From Oxalobacteraceae bacterium (lineage in GTDB: Bacteria; Pseudomonadota; Gammaproteobacteria; Burkholderiales; Burkholderiaceae_D): DNA of 6,810 nucleotides. The number at the start of each line of letters is the position of its first letter. Positions within the stretch are counted from its first letter, which is position 1. Below are positions 1 to 5,399 of the stretch, in pieces. Location: positions 1 through 6,810 of the forward strand of contig CANFGA010000170.1 in NCBI GenBank assembly GCA_947446335.1, written 5' to 3'. Made by a program: the position numbers and the translations under genes. The notes below the pieces were generated by a model. The model saw only the letters and a program-made list of their open reading frames with translations. It did not search any database and was not told where the DNA came from.

Positions 1-339
1 GAACACGCGCCAGGCGACGAACAGCAGCACGAAGGCGAACACGATGGTCAAAGGCCGGTTTGGCGTGCGCTGCGCCAGCCACAGGCCGAGCGGCGAGCAC
101 AGGATGCCGGTGCCCGAGATCAGGAGCGCTGCCTTGTAGCGCACCGTGCCTGCTTGCAAGCCCATTGCGGCGCCCAAGGTGGCCGCCAGGCCGACCGCGA
201 GCAGACCGATCGGCCCGGCTTCGGCCATGTTCAGACCCGCGCCAAACACCAGGAGCGGCACGGCCAGGATGCCGCCGCCGGCGCCGGTCAGCGCCAGGAT
301 GATGCCGACCGTAAAACCCAGCAGCAGTATTGTTGTCAT
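1..339 (-). CDS. TauE/SafE family sulfite exporter, N-terminal part (cut by window edge)
   Basis: The first 113 residues of an integral inner-membrane permease are visible; the rest lies beyond the window start. The protein opens with MTTILLLGFTVGIILALTG and the glycine-rich stretch GAGGGILAVPLLVFG (about residues 19-33), which is typical of TauE/SafE (DUF81) proteins. Hydrophobic helices follow at about 5-33, 43-60, 70-86 and 98-113. The family exports organosulfonates or sulfite. The ATG lies only 2 nt after the stop of the upstream SQR fusion gene, with a GGAAG element inside the end of that gene, so translational coupling is likely. Placed last in a persulfide dioxygenase-SQR operon, it probably expels the sulfite made by the dioxygenase. 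The substrate is inferred from context; the family call is firm. Confidence 0.88.
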   Translation of the reverse strand, partial: MTTILLLGFTVGIILALTGAGGGILAVPLLVFGAGLNMAEAGPIGLLAVGLAATLGAAMGLQAGTVRYKAALLISGTGILCSPLGLWLAQRTPNRPLTIVFAFVLLFVAWRVF

Positions 340-341
340 GG

Positions 342-2021
342 CTACAGATCTTCCAGTTCCGGCTTGGCCAGCCACTCGCGGCCCTTGAGCATGGCTTTCC
401 AGTACAGCGGCGGCAGTATGCGTTCCTTGAGCAGCCAGGCCAGGCGCGAAGGCTTGGTGCCATCGATCAGCCAGGATGGAAAGCTGGGCGCGACCTTGCC
501 GCCATAGATGAATTCGGCCAACACGATCTTGCCGCGCTCGACCGTCAACGGACATGAGCCATAGCCGTCGTACTGCGCACTGCCCTTGACCTTGCCGAGC
601 GCTACCAGCACATTGTGCGCGACCACCGGCGCCTGCTTGCGCGCCGCCGCAGCAGTCTTGGCATTGCTGCTGTTGATGACATCGCCCAGCGCGTGGATGT
701 TCTCGTATTGCTTGTGGCGCAGCGTGGCGGGATCGACAGCTATCCAGCCTGCGGCATCGGCCAGCGGGCTCACGCGGATGAAGTCTGGCGCGACCTGCGG
801 TGGCACCACGTGCAGCATGTCGAAGCTGCGCGTGACGATTTCCTTGCTGCCGTCCAGGTTGGTTCGGCTGAAGGTCGCCATCTTGCGCGGACCATCGACC
901 TTGACCAGGGTGTGGCTGAAATCGAGCTTGATGCCATAGCTGCGCACGTATTCCATCAGCGCCGGCACATAGTCGACCACGCCGAACAGCACTGCGCCCG
1001 CGTTGCAAAATTCGATCTCGATCTGGTCCAGCACACCGGTGCGTTTCCAATGGTCGGCCGACAGATACATCGCCTTTTGCGGCGCGCCGGCGCACTTGAT
1101 CGGCATAGTCGGCTGCGTGAAGATCGCGCGTCCGCTTTTCAATTGCTGCACCAGTTGCCAGGTGTAAGGCGCCAGGTGGTACAGATAGTTGGAGGTGACG
1201 CCATTGCGTCCCAGCGTTTCGGACAAGCCCTCGATGGCGCCCCAGTTCAGCTTCAGGCCCGGGCAGACCACCAGTTGCTGGTATTTGACGACGCGGCAAC
1301 CATCGAGGATCACCGTATTGCGCTCCGGCTCGAACGCCGCCACGGCCGACTTGATCCAGTGCACGCCGCGCGGAATCAGGGACGCCATCGTGCGCGCCGT
1401 GCTGGCCGCATCGAACACGCCGCCGCCGACCAGGGTCCAGCCGGGCTGGTAGTAATGGATGTCGGCCGGATCGATGATCGCGATGTCCAGACTTGGCCAG
1501 CGCGCCAGCAGACTCGCTGCGGTGGCGATACCAGCCGCGCCGCCGCCGATGATCAGCACCGCATGTTCGGCCTCGGCCACGTCAGTCAATTCTGCCGGCG
1601 TGCGGCCATGGTTTGCCAGGCGCCGGATCACGCCCTTCAGGTCGAAGCCGGCGTTTTTGGCGCTGTCGAGCAATTGCGGCAGCGGCTGCGAATTGGCCGA
1701 CGACAAGGCCCACATCGTCGTCGAACGCATTCCTGTGCGGCAATATGCCAGCACCGGCTTGGGCAGGCGGTTGAACAACTGGCCGAATGCCACGCCTTGC
1801 TCATCGCTGACCTTGCCCGACTCTGCCGGCAGATAATGGGCTTCGATGCCGGCGGCCTGCGCGGCAAAGGCGATCTCGGCAAAGAGCGGCTGGTCGCTGC
1901 CTTCGCCATCGGGACGATTGCAGATGATGGCGCGGTAACCGGCCTGCTTCAACTCGGCGATGTCGGCCGTGGTGATTTGCGGCGTGACCGACAGTTCCGG
2001 CATCAATTGGCGAATATCCAT
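342..2021 (-). CDS. Bifunctional DUF442 (rhodanese/phosphatase-like) - sulfide:quinone oxidoreductase fusion
   Basis: A 559-residue two-domain protein. Residues about 1-105 match the DUF442/TIGR01244 family (ICNRPDGE near 34-41, active-site loop CRTGMRS at 94-100), proposed to act as a sulfur transferase or phosphatase. Residues about 150-559 are an FAD-dependent oxidoreductase of the type-II SQR (human SQOR-like) kind: dinucleotide-binding IIGGGAAG near 157-164, HYYQPGWTLVGGG near 190-202, KCAGAPQK with Cys310, and YDGYGSCPL with Cys490. By comparison with remembered human SQOR, Cys310 and Cys490 correspond to its catalytic Cys201 and Cys379, so sulfide oxidation with quinone reduction is likely. 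The C-terminus (LPPLYWKAMLKGREWL) resembles the membrane-attachment helices of SQOR. The ATG at 2021 is preferred over an upstream in-frame TTG at 2042 because GGAG lies 5 nt before it. It follows the dioxygenase gene by 27 nt and is probably in the same transcript. Confidence 0.9.
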   Translation of the reverse strand: MDIRQLMPELSVTPQITTADIAELKQAGYRAIICNRPDGEGSDQPLFAEIAFAAQAAGIEAHYLPAESGKVSDEQGVAFGQLFNRLPKPVLAYCRTGMRSTTMWALSSANSQPLPQLLDSAKNAGFDLKGVIRRLANHGRTPAELTDVAEAEHAVLIIGGGAAGIATAASLLARWPSLDIAIIDPADIHYYQPGWTLVGGGVFDAASTARTMASLIPRGVHWIKSAVAAFEPERNTVILDGCRVVKYQQLVVCPGLKLNWGAIEGLSETLGRNGVTSNYLYHLAPYTWQLVQQLKSGRAIFTQPTMPIKCAGAPQKAMYLSADHWKRTGVLDQIEIEFCNAGAVLFGVVDYVPALMEYVRSYGIKLDFSHTLVKVDGPRKMATFSRTNLDGSKEIVTRSFDMLHVVPPQVAPDFIRVSPLADAAGWIAVDPATLRHKQYENIHALGDVINSSNAKTAAAARKQAPVVAHNVLVALGKVKGSAQYDGYGSCPLTVERGKIVLAEFIYGGKVAPSFPSWLIDGTKPSRLAWLLKERILPPLYWKAMLKGREWLAKPELEDL

Positions 2022-2048
2022 GGTGTCTCCGTATTGTTGCAAGGTGAA

Positions 2049-2933
2049 TCAGGCTGCGTTGAGCGGAATTTTCAGGTAGCGCACGCCATTGTCTTCAGGC
2101 TCCGGCAAGTGGCCGGCGCGCATGTTCACCTGCACCGAAGGCAAGATCAAGGTTGGCATCTCCAGCGTCGCATCGCGCTTGTTGCGCATCGCCACAAAAC
2201 CGGCTTCGGTGATGCCGTTGCGCACGTGAATGTTGTGTGCGCGCTCGTCGGCCACGGTGCTGACGAATTGCACTTCGCGCCCGCCCGGCAGGTAGTCGTG
2301 ACACATGTAGAGCCTGGTATCGGCTGGCAAGCTCAAGACCTTGTTGATCGAGTGAAACAGCGTGTGTGCATCGCCGCCGGGAAAATCGCAGCGCGCGGTG
2401 CCATAGTCGGGCATGAACAGCGTGTCGCCGACAAACGCCATCATCTGTTGCTGATCGTTGACGACATAGGTCATGCAAGCGGGCGTGTGGCCTGGGGTGT
2501 GCATCGCACGGCACGGTACGGTGCCGATCGCAAACGCTTCCTCATCGCCAAACAGATGATCGAACTGGCTACCGTCGCGCGCCATCTCGGCGCCGGCATT
2601 GAACAGCTTGCCGAACACGCGCTGCACGGTCGTGATCTGCTGGCCGATGCCGATCTGGCCGCCCAATTGCTCCTTCAGATAAGGCGCGGCCGACAGATGG
2701 TCCGCGTGGACGTGGGTTTCCAATATCCATTGCACCTTGGCGCCGAGTTCGCGCACCCGTGCAATCAATTTGTCGGCGCTGGCGGTGCTGGTGTGGCCGG
2801 ATTTCGGATCGTAGTCGAGCACGCTGTCGATCAATGCGCATTGCCCGCTGGTCGTATCGAGCACCAGATAGCTGACGGTCCAGGTGACGGGGTCAAAAAA
2901 ACCTTCGACCTGAGTGTGTGCAATCGTTGTCAT
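2049..2933 (-). CDS. MBL-fold persulfide dioxygenase (ETHE1/Blh-like)
   Basis: A 294-residue metallo-beta-lactamase-fold protein with the metal motif THVHADH (His74, His76, Asp78, His79), a second histidine in HTPGHT (His149), Asp170 in FVGDTLF and His212 in MCHDYLPGG. GTARCDFPGG (about 179-188) resembles the GRTDF region of ETHE1 proteins. ETHE1-type enzymes use mononuclear iron and oxygen to oxidise glutathione persulfide to sulfite. The protein is longer than human ETHE1 (about 254 residues) and looks closer to the Blh-type branch, but without the DUF442 domain that Blh carries; here that domain sits on the next gene. The ATG at 2933 (MTTIAHTQVEGFFDP) is chosen because AGGAG lies 10 nt upstream and the 40-residue extension to 3053 would run through the promoter. 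It is first in the leftward operon, under a sigma-54 promoter. An MBL hydrolase with another thiol substrate is possible but less likely given its neighbours. Confidence 0.9.
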   Translation of the reverse strand: MTTIAHTQVEGFFDPVTWTVSYLVLDTTSGQCALIDSVLDYDPKSGHTSTASADKLIARVRELGAKVQWILETHVHADHLSAAPYLKEQLGGQIGIGQQITTVQRVFGKLFNAGAEMARDGSQFDHLFGDEEAFAIGTVPCRAMHTPGHTPACMTYVVNDQQQMMAFVGDTLFMPDYGTARCDFPGGDAHTLFHSINKVLSLPADTRLYMCHDYLPGGREVQFVSTVADERAHNIHVRNGITEAGFVAMRNKRDATLEMPTLILPSVQVNMRAGHLPEPEDNGVRYLKIPLNAA

Positions 2934-3008
2934 GATGGTTGATCTCCTGAGAGTGCGGTCTGTGTATGCCGGCATGAATTGAGCAAATTGCTTTCTTATA
3001 GCCTCAAT

Positions 3009-3024
3009 TGCAATAACCATGCCA
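3009..3024 (-). promoter_or_regulatory. Sigma-54 (-24/-12) promoter of the persulfide dioxygenase-SQR operon
   Basis: On the minus strand the sequence reads TGGCATGGTTATTGCA, one mismatch from the consensus TGGCACGGNNNTTGCW, with GG and GC exactly 10 nt apart. Transcription would start near 2998, giving a leader of about 64 nt before the ATG at 2933. It points at the sulfide-oxidation genes and lies next to a gene for a sigma-54 activator, which makes chance occurrence unlikely. Confidence 0.88.
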
Positions 3025-3050
3025 ATAAATCCACTGGGTGAAATTTTTTG

Positions 3051-3063
3051 CAAGTAATTGATT
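3051..3063 (-). promoter_or_regulatory. Integration host factor (IHF) binding site
   Basis: The minus strand reads AATCAATTACTTG, a match at every defined position to the IHF consensus WATCARNNNNTTR. T-runs flank it (3045-3049 and 3074-3079). It lies between the sigma-54 promoter (3009-3024) and the operator cluster (3107-3181), about -53 to -65 from the predicted start. IHF commonly bends DNA at this position so that an enhancer-bound activator can touch sigma-54 RNA polymerase. Confidence 0.65.
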
Positions 3064-3106
3064 TCATGCTGATTTTTTCGATACAGCGGTGTGATTGCCG
3101 GTAGTC

Positions 3107-3181
3107 ATGCTGTCACTTGACTGCCAATGGCAGTATTGTTGGCATAAATGGCAGTCCTGTGGCAAAGTGACTGTCTTGCCA
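3107..3181. promoter_or_regulatory. Operator cluster (upstream activating sequence), probable FisR sites
   Basis: This stretch holds repeated forms of TGACTGCCA. A 7-bp perfect inverted repeat with a 1-nt centre, ACTGCCAATGGCAGT, is at 3120-3134. TGGCAGTC is at 3149-3156. A longer inverted repeat has arms TGGCAA (3160-3165) and TTGCCA (3176-3181) around AGTGACTGTC. ATGCTGTCAC is at 3107-3116. The cluster lies about 110-180 bp upstream of the predicted start of the dioxygenase operon, the usual range for enhancer-binding proteins, and ends just before the ribosome site of fisR, so autoregulation is also possible. The same units occur upstream of cydP. FisR as the ligand is inferred from proximity. 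Confidence 0.75.
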
Positions 3182-3190
3182 GGAGCTGCC

Positions 3191-4537
3191 ATGACTATCA
3201 AAATCCCCGTTGAAATGATTGTCGAAGCTTCGATCGCTGCCGCCGTGCCGCTGCAATCGCCGCAGGTCCAGGCGCTGGTTTCCTTCCTCGAACACGAAGC
3301 CGACCCGATGATCGTGCTCGATCCCGAGTACAACATCCTGGCCGCCAATACCGCCTATCAGCGTCAGTTTGCCAGCGTCGACAAGCCGTATATCGGCCAC
3401 AAGTGTTACCGCATCTCGCACCACTACGATGTTCCGTGCGATCAGGCCGGTGAACATTGCCCGATGAAAAAGGCGCAAGAGTTGCGCGGGCCGGACCGGG
3501 TCTTGCACATCCACCACACGCCGCGCGGGCCCGAGCATGTCGAAGTCGAATTGCGTCCCATCTTCGATGAAGATGGCGCGATCACCGCCTATGTAGAGCG
3601 GCTCGCCGTCGTGCGCAGCGCCTCTGCCCGGCCCAGCGGTGATGGCCTGGTTGGGCGCTCGCCGGCATTCAACCAGGCGTTGTCGGCGCTGCAGCGGGTG
3701 GCACCGTCGATGCTGCCGGTATTGCTGCTGGGCGAATCGGGCACCGGCAAGGAATTGTTTGCGCGCGCCGTGCATGAGGCGAGCGGGCGCGCCAACGGCC
3801 CATTCGTGGTCGTCGATTGCTCCGGCTTGACCGAGACGCTGTTCGAAAGCGAATTGTTTGGCCATGAAAAAGGCGCGTTCACCGGCGCCACCGCGCGCAA
3901 ACCGGGGCTGGTCGAAACGGCGCAGGGCGGCACGCTGTTCCTGGACGAAATCGGCGATGTGCCGCTGGGGATGCAGGTGAAGCTGTTGCGCCTGATCGAG
4001 TCCGGCACCTATCGCCGCGTGGGCAGCATCGACACCTTGCACGCCAATTTCCGGCTGGTGGCGGCGACCCACAAGTCGCTCGAAAAGATGATGATCGACG
4101 GCGCTTTTCGCAGCGACTTGTATTACCGGATCAGCGCCTTTCCGATCCAGTTGCCGGCGCTGCGCCAGCGCGGCGAGGATATCGCCTTGCTCGTTCATTC
4201 GTTCTTGCAGCGCACCATCCCTGGCCAGCGCCGCTACACCATCGAACCACAAGCGCTGTTGCAATTGCAGCAGCGCGCGTGGCCGGGCAATATCCGCGAA
4301 TTGCGCAATGTGCTCGATCGTGCACGCCTGTTTGCCGACGATGGCGTGATTCGCTGCATCCATTTGTCGTCGGCGCTGGATCAGCCTGCATCGTTGCCGG
4401 CAGCAGCGCCTGCTGCTGTAGCTCTGTCGACACAGGCGATCGCCGCTTTTGCCGGCACCCGCAGCGAACTGGCACACGAGCTCGGCATCAGCGAGCGCAC
4501 GCTGTACCGGCGCCTGAAAAAACAGGGCCTGGCTTGA
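3191..4537 (+). CDS. fisR: Sigma-54-dependent Fis family activator FisR, sulfane-sulfur sensor
   Basis: A 448-residue enhancer-binding protein. An N-terminal PAS-like sensor domain (about 27-145) is followed by an AAA+ domain (about 153-375) with Walker A GESGTGKE (181-188), the sigma-54 contact loop GAFTGA (228-233), Walker B GGTLFLDE (246-253), FRSDLYYR (306-313) and WPGNIREL (364-371). A Fis-type helix-turn-helix closes it (about 424-446, SELAHELGISERTLYRRL). The sensor carries Cys72, Cys83 and Cys90 in CYRISHHYDVPCDQAGEHC. Their spacing (11 and 7) equals that of Cys53/64/71, the sulfane-sulfur-reactive cysteines reported for FisR of Cupriavidus pinatubonensis. The ATG at 3191 follows AGGAG (3181-3185) by 5 nt; an upstream in-frame start at 3095 would run through the operators. 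The gene diverges from the dioxygenase-SQR operon it should activate. No clear sigma-70 promoter of its own was found. Confidence 0.92.
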   Translation: MTIKIPVEMIVEASIAAAVPLQSPQVQALVSFLEHEADPMIVLDPEYNILAANTAYQRQFASVDKPYIGHKCYRISHHYDVPCDQAGEHCPMKKAQELRGPDRVLHIHHTPRGPEHVEVELRPIFDEDGAITAYVERLAVVRSASARPSGDGLVGRSPAFNQALSALQRVAPSMLPVLLLGESGTGKELFARAVHEASGRANGPFVVVDCSGLTETLFESELFGHEKGAFTGATARKPGLVETAQGGTLFLDEIGDVPLGMQVKLLRLIESGTYRRVGSIDTLHANFRLVAATHKSLEKMMIDGAFRSDLYYRISAFPIQLPALRQRGEDIALLVHSFLQRTIPGQRRYTIEPQALLQLQQRAWPGNIRELRNVLDRARLFADDGVIRCIHLSSALDQPASLPAAAPAAVALSTQAIAAFAGTRSELAHELGISERTLYRRLKKQGLA

Positions 4538-4549
4538 TGTTTCGTTGGC

Positions 4550-4576
4550 CATGGACTGCCATGGCTGGCAGCCATG
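4550..4576. repeat. Inverted repeat just after fisR, operator-like or hairpin
   Basis: Starting 13 nt after the fisR stop, arms related to CATGGACTGCCA and TGGCAGCCATG face each other over a 4-nt centre, with one bulged base. The core ACTGCCA/TGGCAG equals the half-sites of the two operator clusters. No T-run follows, so it is not a good intrinsic terminator. It could be an extra FisR site or an mRNA 3'-end hairpin. Confidence 0.45.
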
Positions 4577-4749
4577 TGGTTCTTGAAAAATAGAATGCCG
4601 GAATTTCAAGCCATTGATTAAATTGAATTTTTATTCAATATCGTCAGCCGATCGAGCCGGAAGCCACGCCATGCGTGTTATTGTGTGATGCCAGTCGTGC
4701 CATTGCGGTCATCGGCCGCTGCATGACGGGTCTGAAGCAGTGTCTAAAG

Positions 4750-4833
4750 TTGCGCCATGCGATACCTCAGCCCATGGCGCAATGATTGATGGGCCAACCC
4801 GATTCCAGGCTTCCCGCGCGGGAAGCCTTTTTT
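4750..4833 (+). ncRNA. Candidate structured RNA (small RNA or leader) ending in an intrinsic terminator
   Basis: Three stem-loops follow in a row: TTGCGCCATG pairs perfectly with CATGGCGCAA (4750-4759 with 4773-4782, 13-nt loop), a short GGG-CCAA-CCC hairpin lies at 4791-4800, and a strong terminator sits at 4807-4833. That is the shape of a short sRNA or of a transcription attenuator for the DUF3817 gene, whose ATG is only 19 nt past the T-run. It does not match a riboswitch class I recognise. No clear promoter was found directly upstream, so it may equally be the 3' end of the fisR transcript. Confidence 0.35.
4807..4833 (+). terminator. Rho-independent terminator
   Basis: A 22-nt perfect palindrome (4807-4828) forms a stem AGGCTTCCC/GGGAAGCCT around a GCGC loop and runs straight into six T residues (4828-4833). 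It would end transcription coming from fisR. It lies just before the ATG of the next gene, which raises the possibility of attenuation. Confidence 0.88.
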
Positions 4834-4852
4834 ACTTGAAAGTACTGTCATC

Positions 4853-5173
4853 ATGTTCGACAAGCAGTTGTACCGGTTGCGCCATTTGAGATTGGCTTCG
4901 CTGACCGAAGGAATCACGCTGCTGCTCTTGTTGCTGGTCGCCGTGCCCTTGAAATGGCTGGCTGATTGGCCGCTGGCGGTGTCCATCATCGGGCCGTTGC
5001 ATGGGTTCTCTTTCATCATTTATGGCGCCATGGTGTTGTGGGCCTTGCTCTGGCGCCGGGTCACGCTGGTCGAAGCGGTGCAACTGGGCGCGGCCTCTTT
5101 CATTCCCTTCGGTGCTTTCATGGTCGACAGCCTGTTTCGACGCAAGCCGCAGCTTGTCAGCCTGAGCAAGTGA
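4853..5173 (+). CDS. DUF3817 family small membrane protein
   Basis: A 106-residue protein with a basic N-terminus (MFDKQLYRLRHLRL) and three hydrophobic helices, about 14-36, 42-66 and 71-94, so it should sit in the inner membrane. LRLASLTEGITLLLLLLVAVPLKW with Glu19-Gly20, and IIGPLHGFSFIIYG with His50-Gly51, fit the DUF3817 family, whose function is unknown. The start has only a weak GAAAG (4838-4842) ahead. It is preceded 19 nt upstream by a strong terminator and followed by GC-rich hairpins (5174-5203) and the cyd control region, so it is probably its own transcription unit. Its position between fisR and cydPA suggests a tie to respiration or sulfide stress, but that is only context. Confidence 0.82.
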   Translation: MFDKQLYRLRHLRLASLTEGITLLLLLLVAVPLKWLADWPLAVSIIGPLHGFSFIIYGAMVLWALLWRRVTLVEAVQLGAASFIPFGAFMVDSLFRRKPQLVSLSK

Positions 5174-5255
5174 GCCGCAAGCGGCGGCCCCGCGCCGCCA
5201 GATGATGCGCCGTCGAGACGGCAATCCCTTCCCCATTCTCCATCCGATATCGCAT

Positions 5256-5308
5256 TGGCAGTCACCATGGCAGTCAATATGGCAGTCATTGTGACTGCCA
5301 TGCTGTCA
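5256..5308. promoter_or_regulatory. Phased operator array upstream of cydPA, probable FisR sites
   Basis: TGGCAGTCA occurs three times at 5256-5264, 5268-5276 and 5280-5288, starts exactly 12 bp apart. The fourth unit at 5292-5300 keeps the 12-bp step but is inverted (TGACTGCCA), forming a perfect 9-bp inverted repeat with a 3-nt centre with the third. TGCTGTCA follows directly at 5301-5308 and is also found in the fisR-side cluster (3109-3115 region). The array sits about 90-140 bp upstream of the predicted sigma-54 start, a normal enhancer position. The shared motif suggests that FisR binds both regions. Confidence 0.78.
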
Positions 5309-5371
5309 CAGCATTGCGTGGCAAATCATTCAACCCATTGTTTTAAAACAAAGTATTAAAAATTAACTTCT

Positions 5372-5387
5372 TGGCATGAAACCTGCA
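5372..5387 (+). promoter_or_regulatory. Sigma-54 (-24/-12) promoter of cydPA
   Basis: TGGCATGAAACCTGCA carries GG (5373-5374) and GC (5385-5386) exactly 10 nt apart and shares TGGCATG with the promoter of the sulfide operon. Against TGGCACGGNNNTTGCW it differs at the sixth and eighth bases and has C for the first T of TTGC. The start of transcription would fall near 5397-5398, right before the ATG of cydP. The AT-rich DNA ahead of it (5338-5369) may ease bending, but I see no strict IHF match there. Confidence 0.78.
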
Positions 5388-5399
5388 ATGGTGTTCGGC

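Larger units (their letters stand above)
4538..4852. other. 315-bp intergenic region between fisR and the DUF3817 gene
   Basis: No credible protein gene is visible. From left to right it holds an inverted repeat resembling the FisR operator (4550-4576), an AT-rich stretch with the repeat ATTGAAT-TTTT-ATTCAAT (4622-4639), a 10-bp perfect stem-loop (4750-4782), a small GGG-CCAA-CCC hairpin (4791-4800) and an intrinsic terminator (4807-4833). I found no strong sigma-54 or sigma-70 promoter, although the downstream gene needs one here or must be reached by read-through. Confidence 0.7.

Noticed and set aside
342..2021. SQR domain reads GDV where human SQOR has GDC near the FAD-binding loop, at first sight a lost catalytic cysteine.
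   Set aside because: Counting along the human protein places the catalytic pair in KCAGAPQK and YTSCPLV, and both cysteines (Cys310, Cys490) are present here. The GDV change is not at the catalytic pair.
615..2942. Very long open frame on the plus strand (775 codons) opposite the SQR fusion and dioxygenase genes.
   Set aside because: It is the antisense of two clear genes on the minus strand, its translation is rich in Arg/His/Ala/Gln with no recognisable domain, and it has no ribosome binding site. GC-rich codon use leaves such antisense frames open by chance.
3149..3164. TGGCAGTCCTGTGGCA, GG-N10-GC on the plus strand before fisR, a possible sigma-54 autoregulation promoter.
   Set aside because: It overlaps the operator repeats, which supply the GG and GC by themselves, and its -12 part is TGGC, not TTGC. 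It cannot be separated from coincidence.
3113..4609. Long open frame on the minus strand (498 codons) opposite fisR.
   Set aside because: It mirrors the fisR coding strand, shows no known motifs and covers the operator cluster; fisR itself has all AAA+ hallmarks in the correct order.
4622..4639. ATTGAAT-TTTT-ATTCAAT inverted repeat, considered as an FNR box or terminator.
   Set aside because: The half-sites are spaced 2 bp too far apart for an FNR box, the stem is AT-only with no T-run after it, and no promoter lies beside it.
5174..5203. GC-rich hairpins after the DUF3817 gene (GCCGC-AA-GCGGC, then GGCGG/CCGCC), considered as an intrinsic terminator.
   Set aside because: No T-run follows, so intrinsic termination is not supported; it may only be RNA 3'-end structure.
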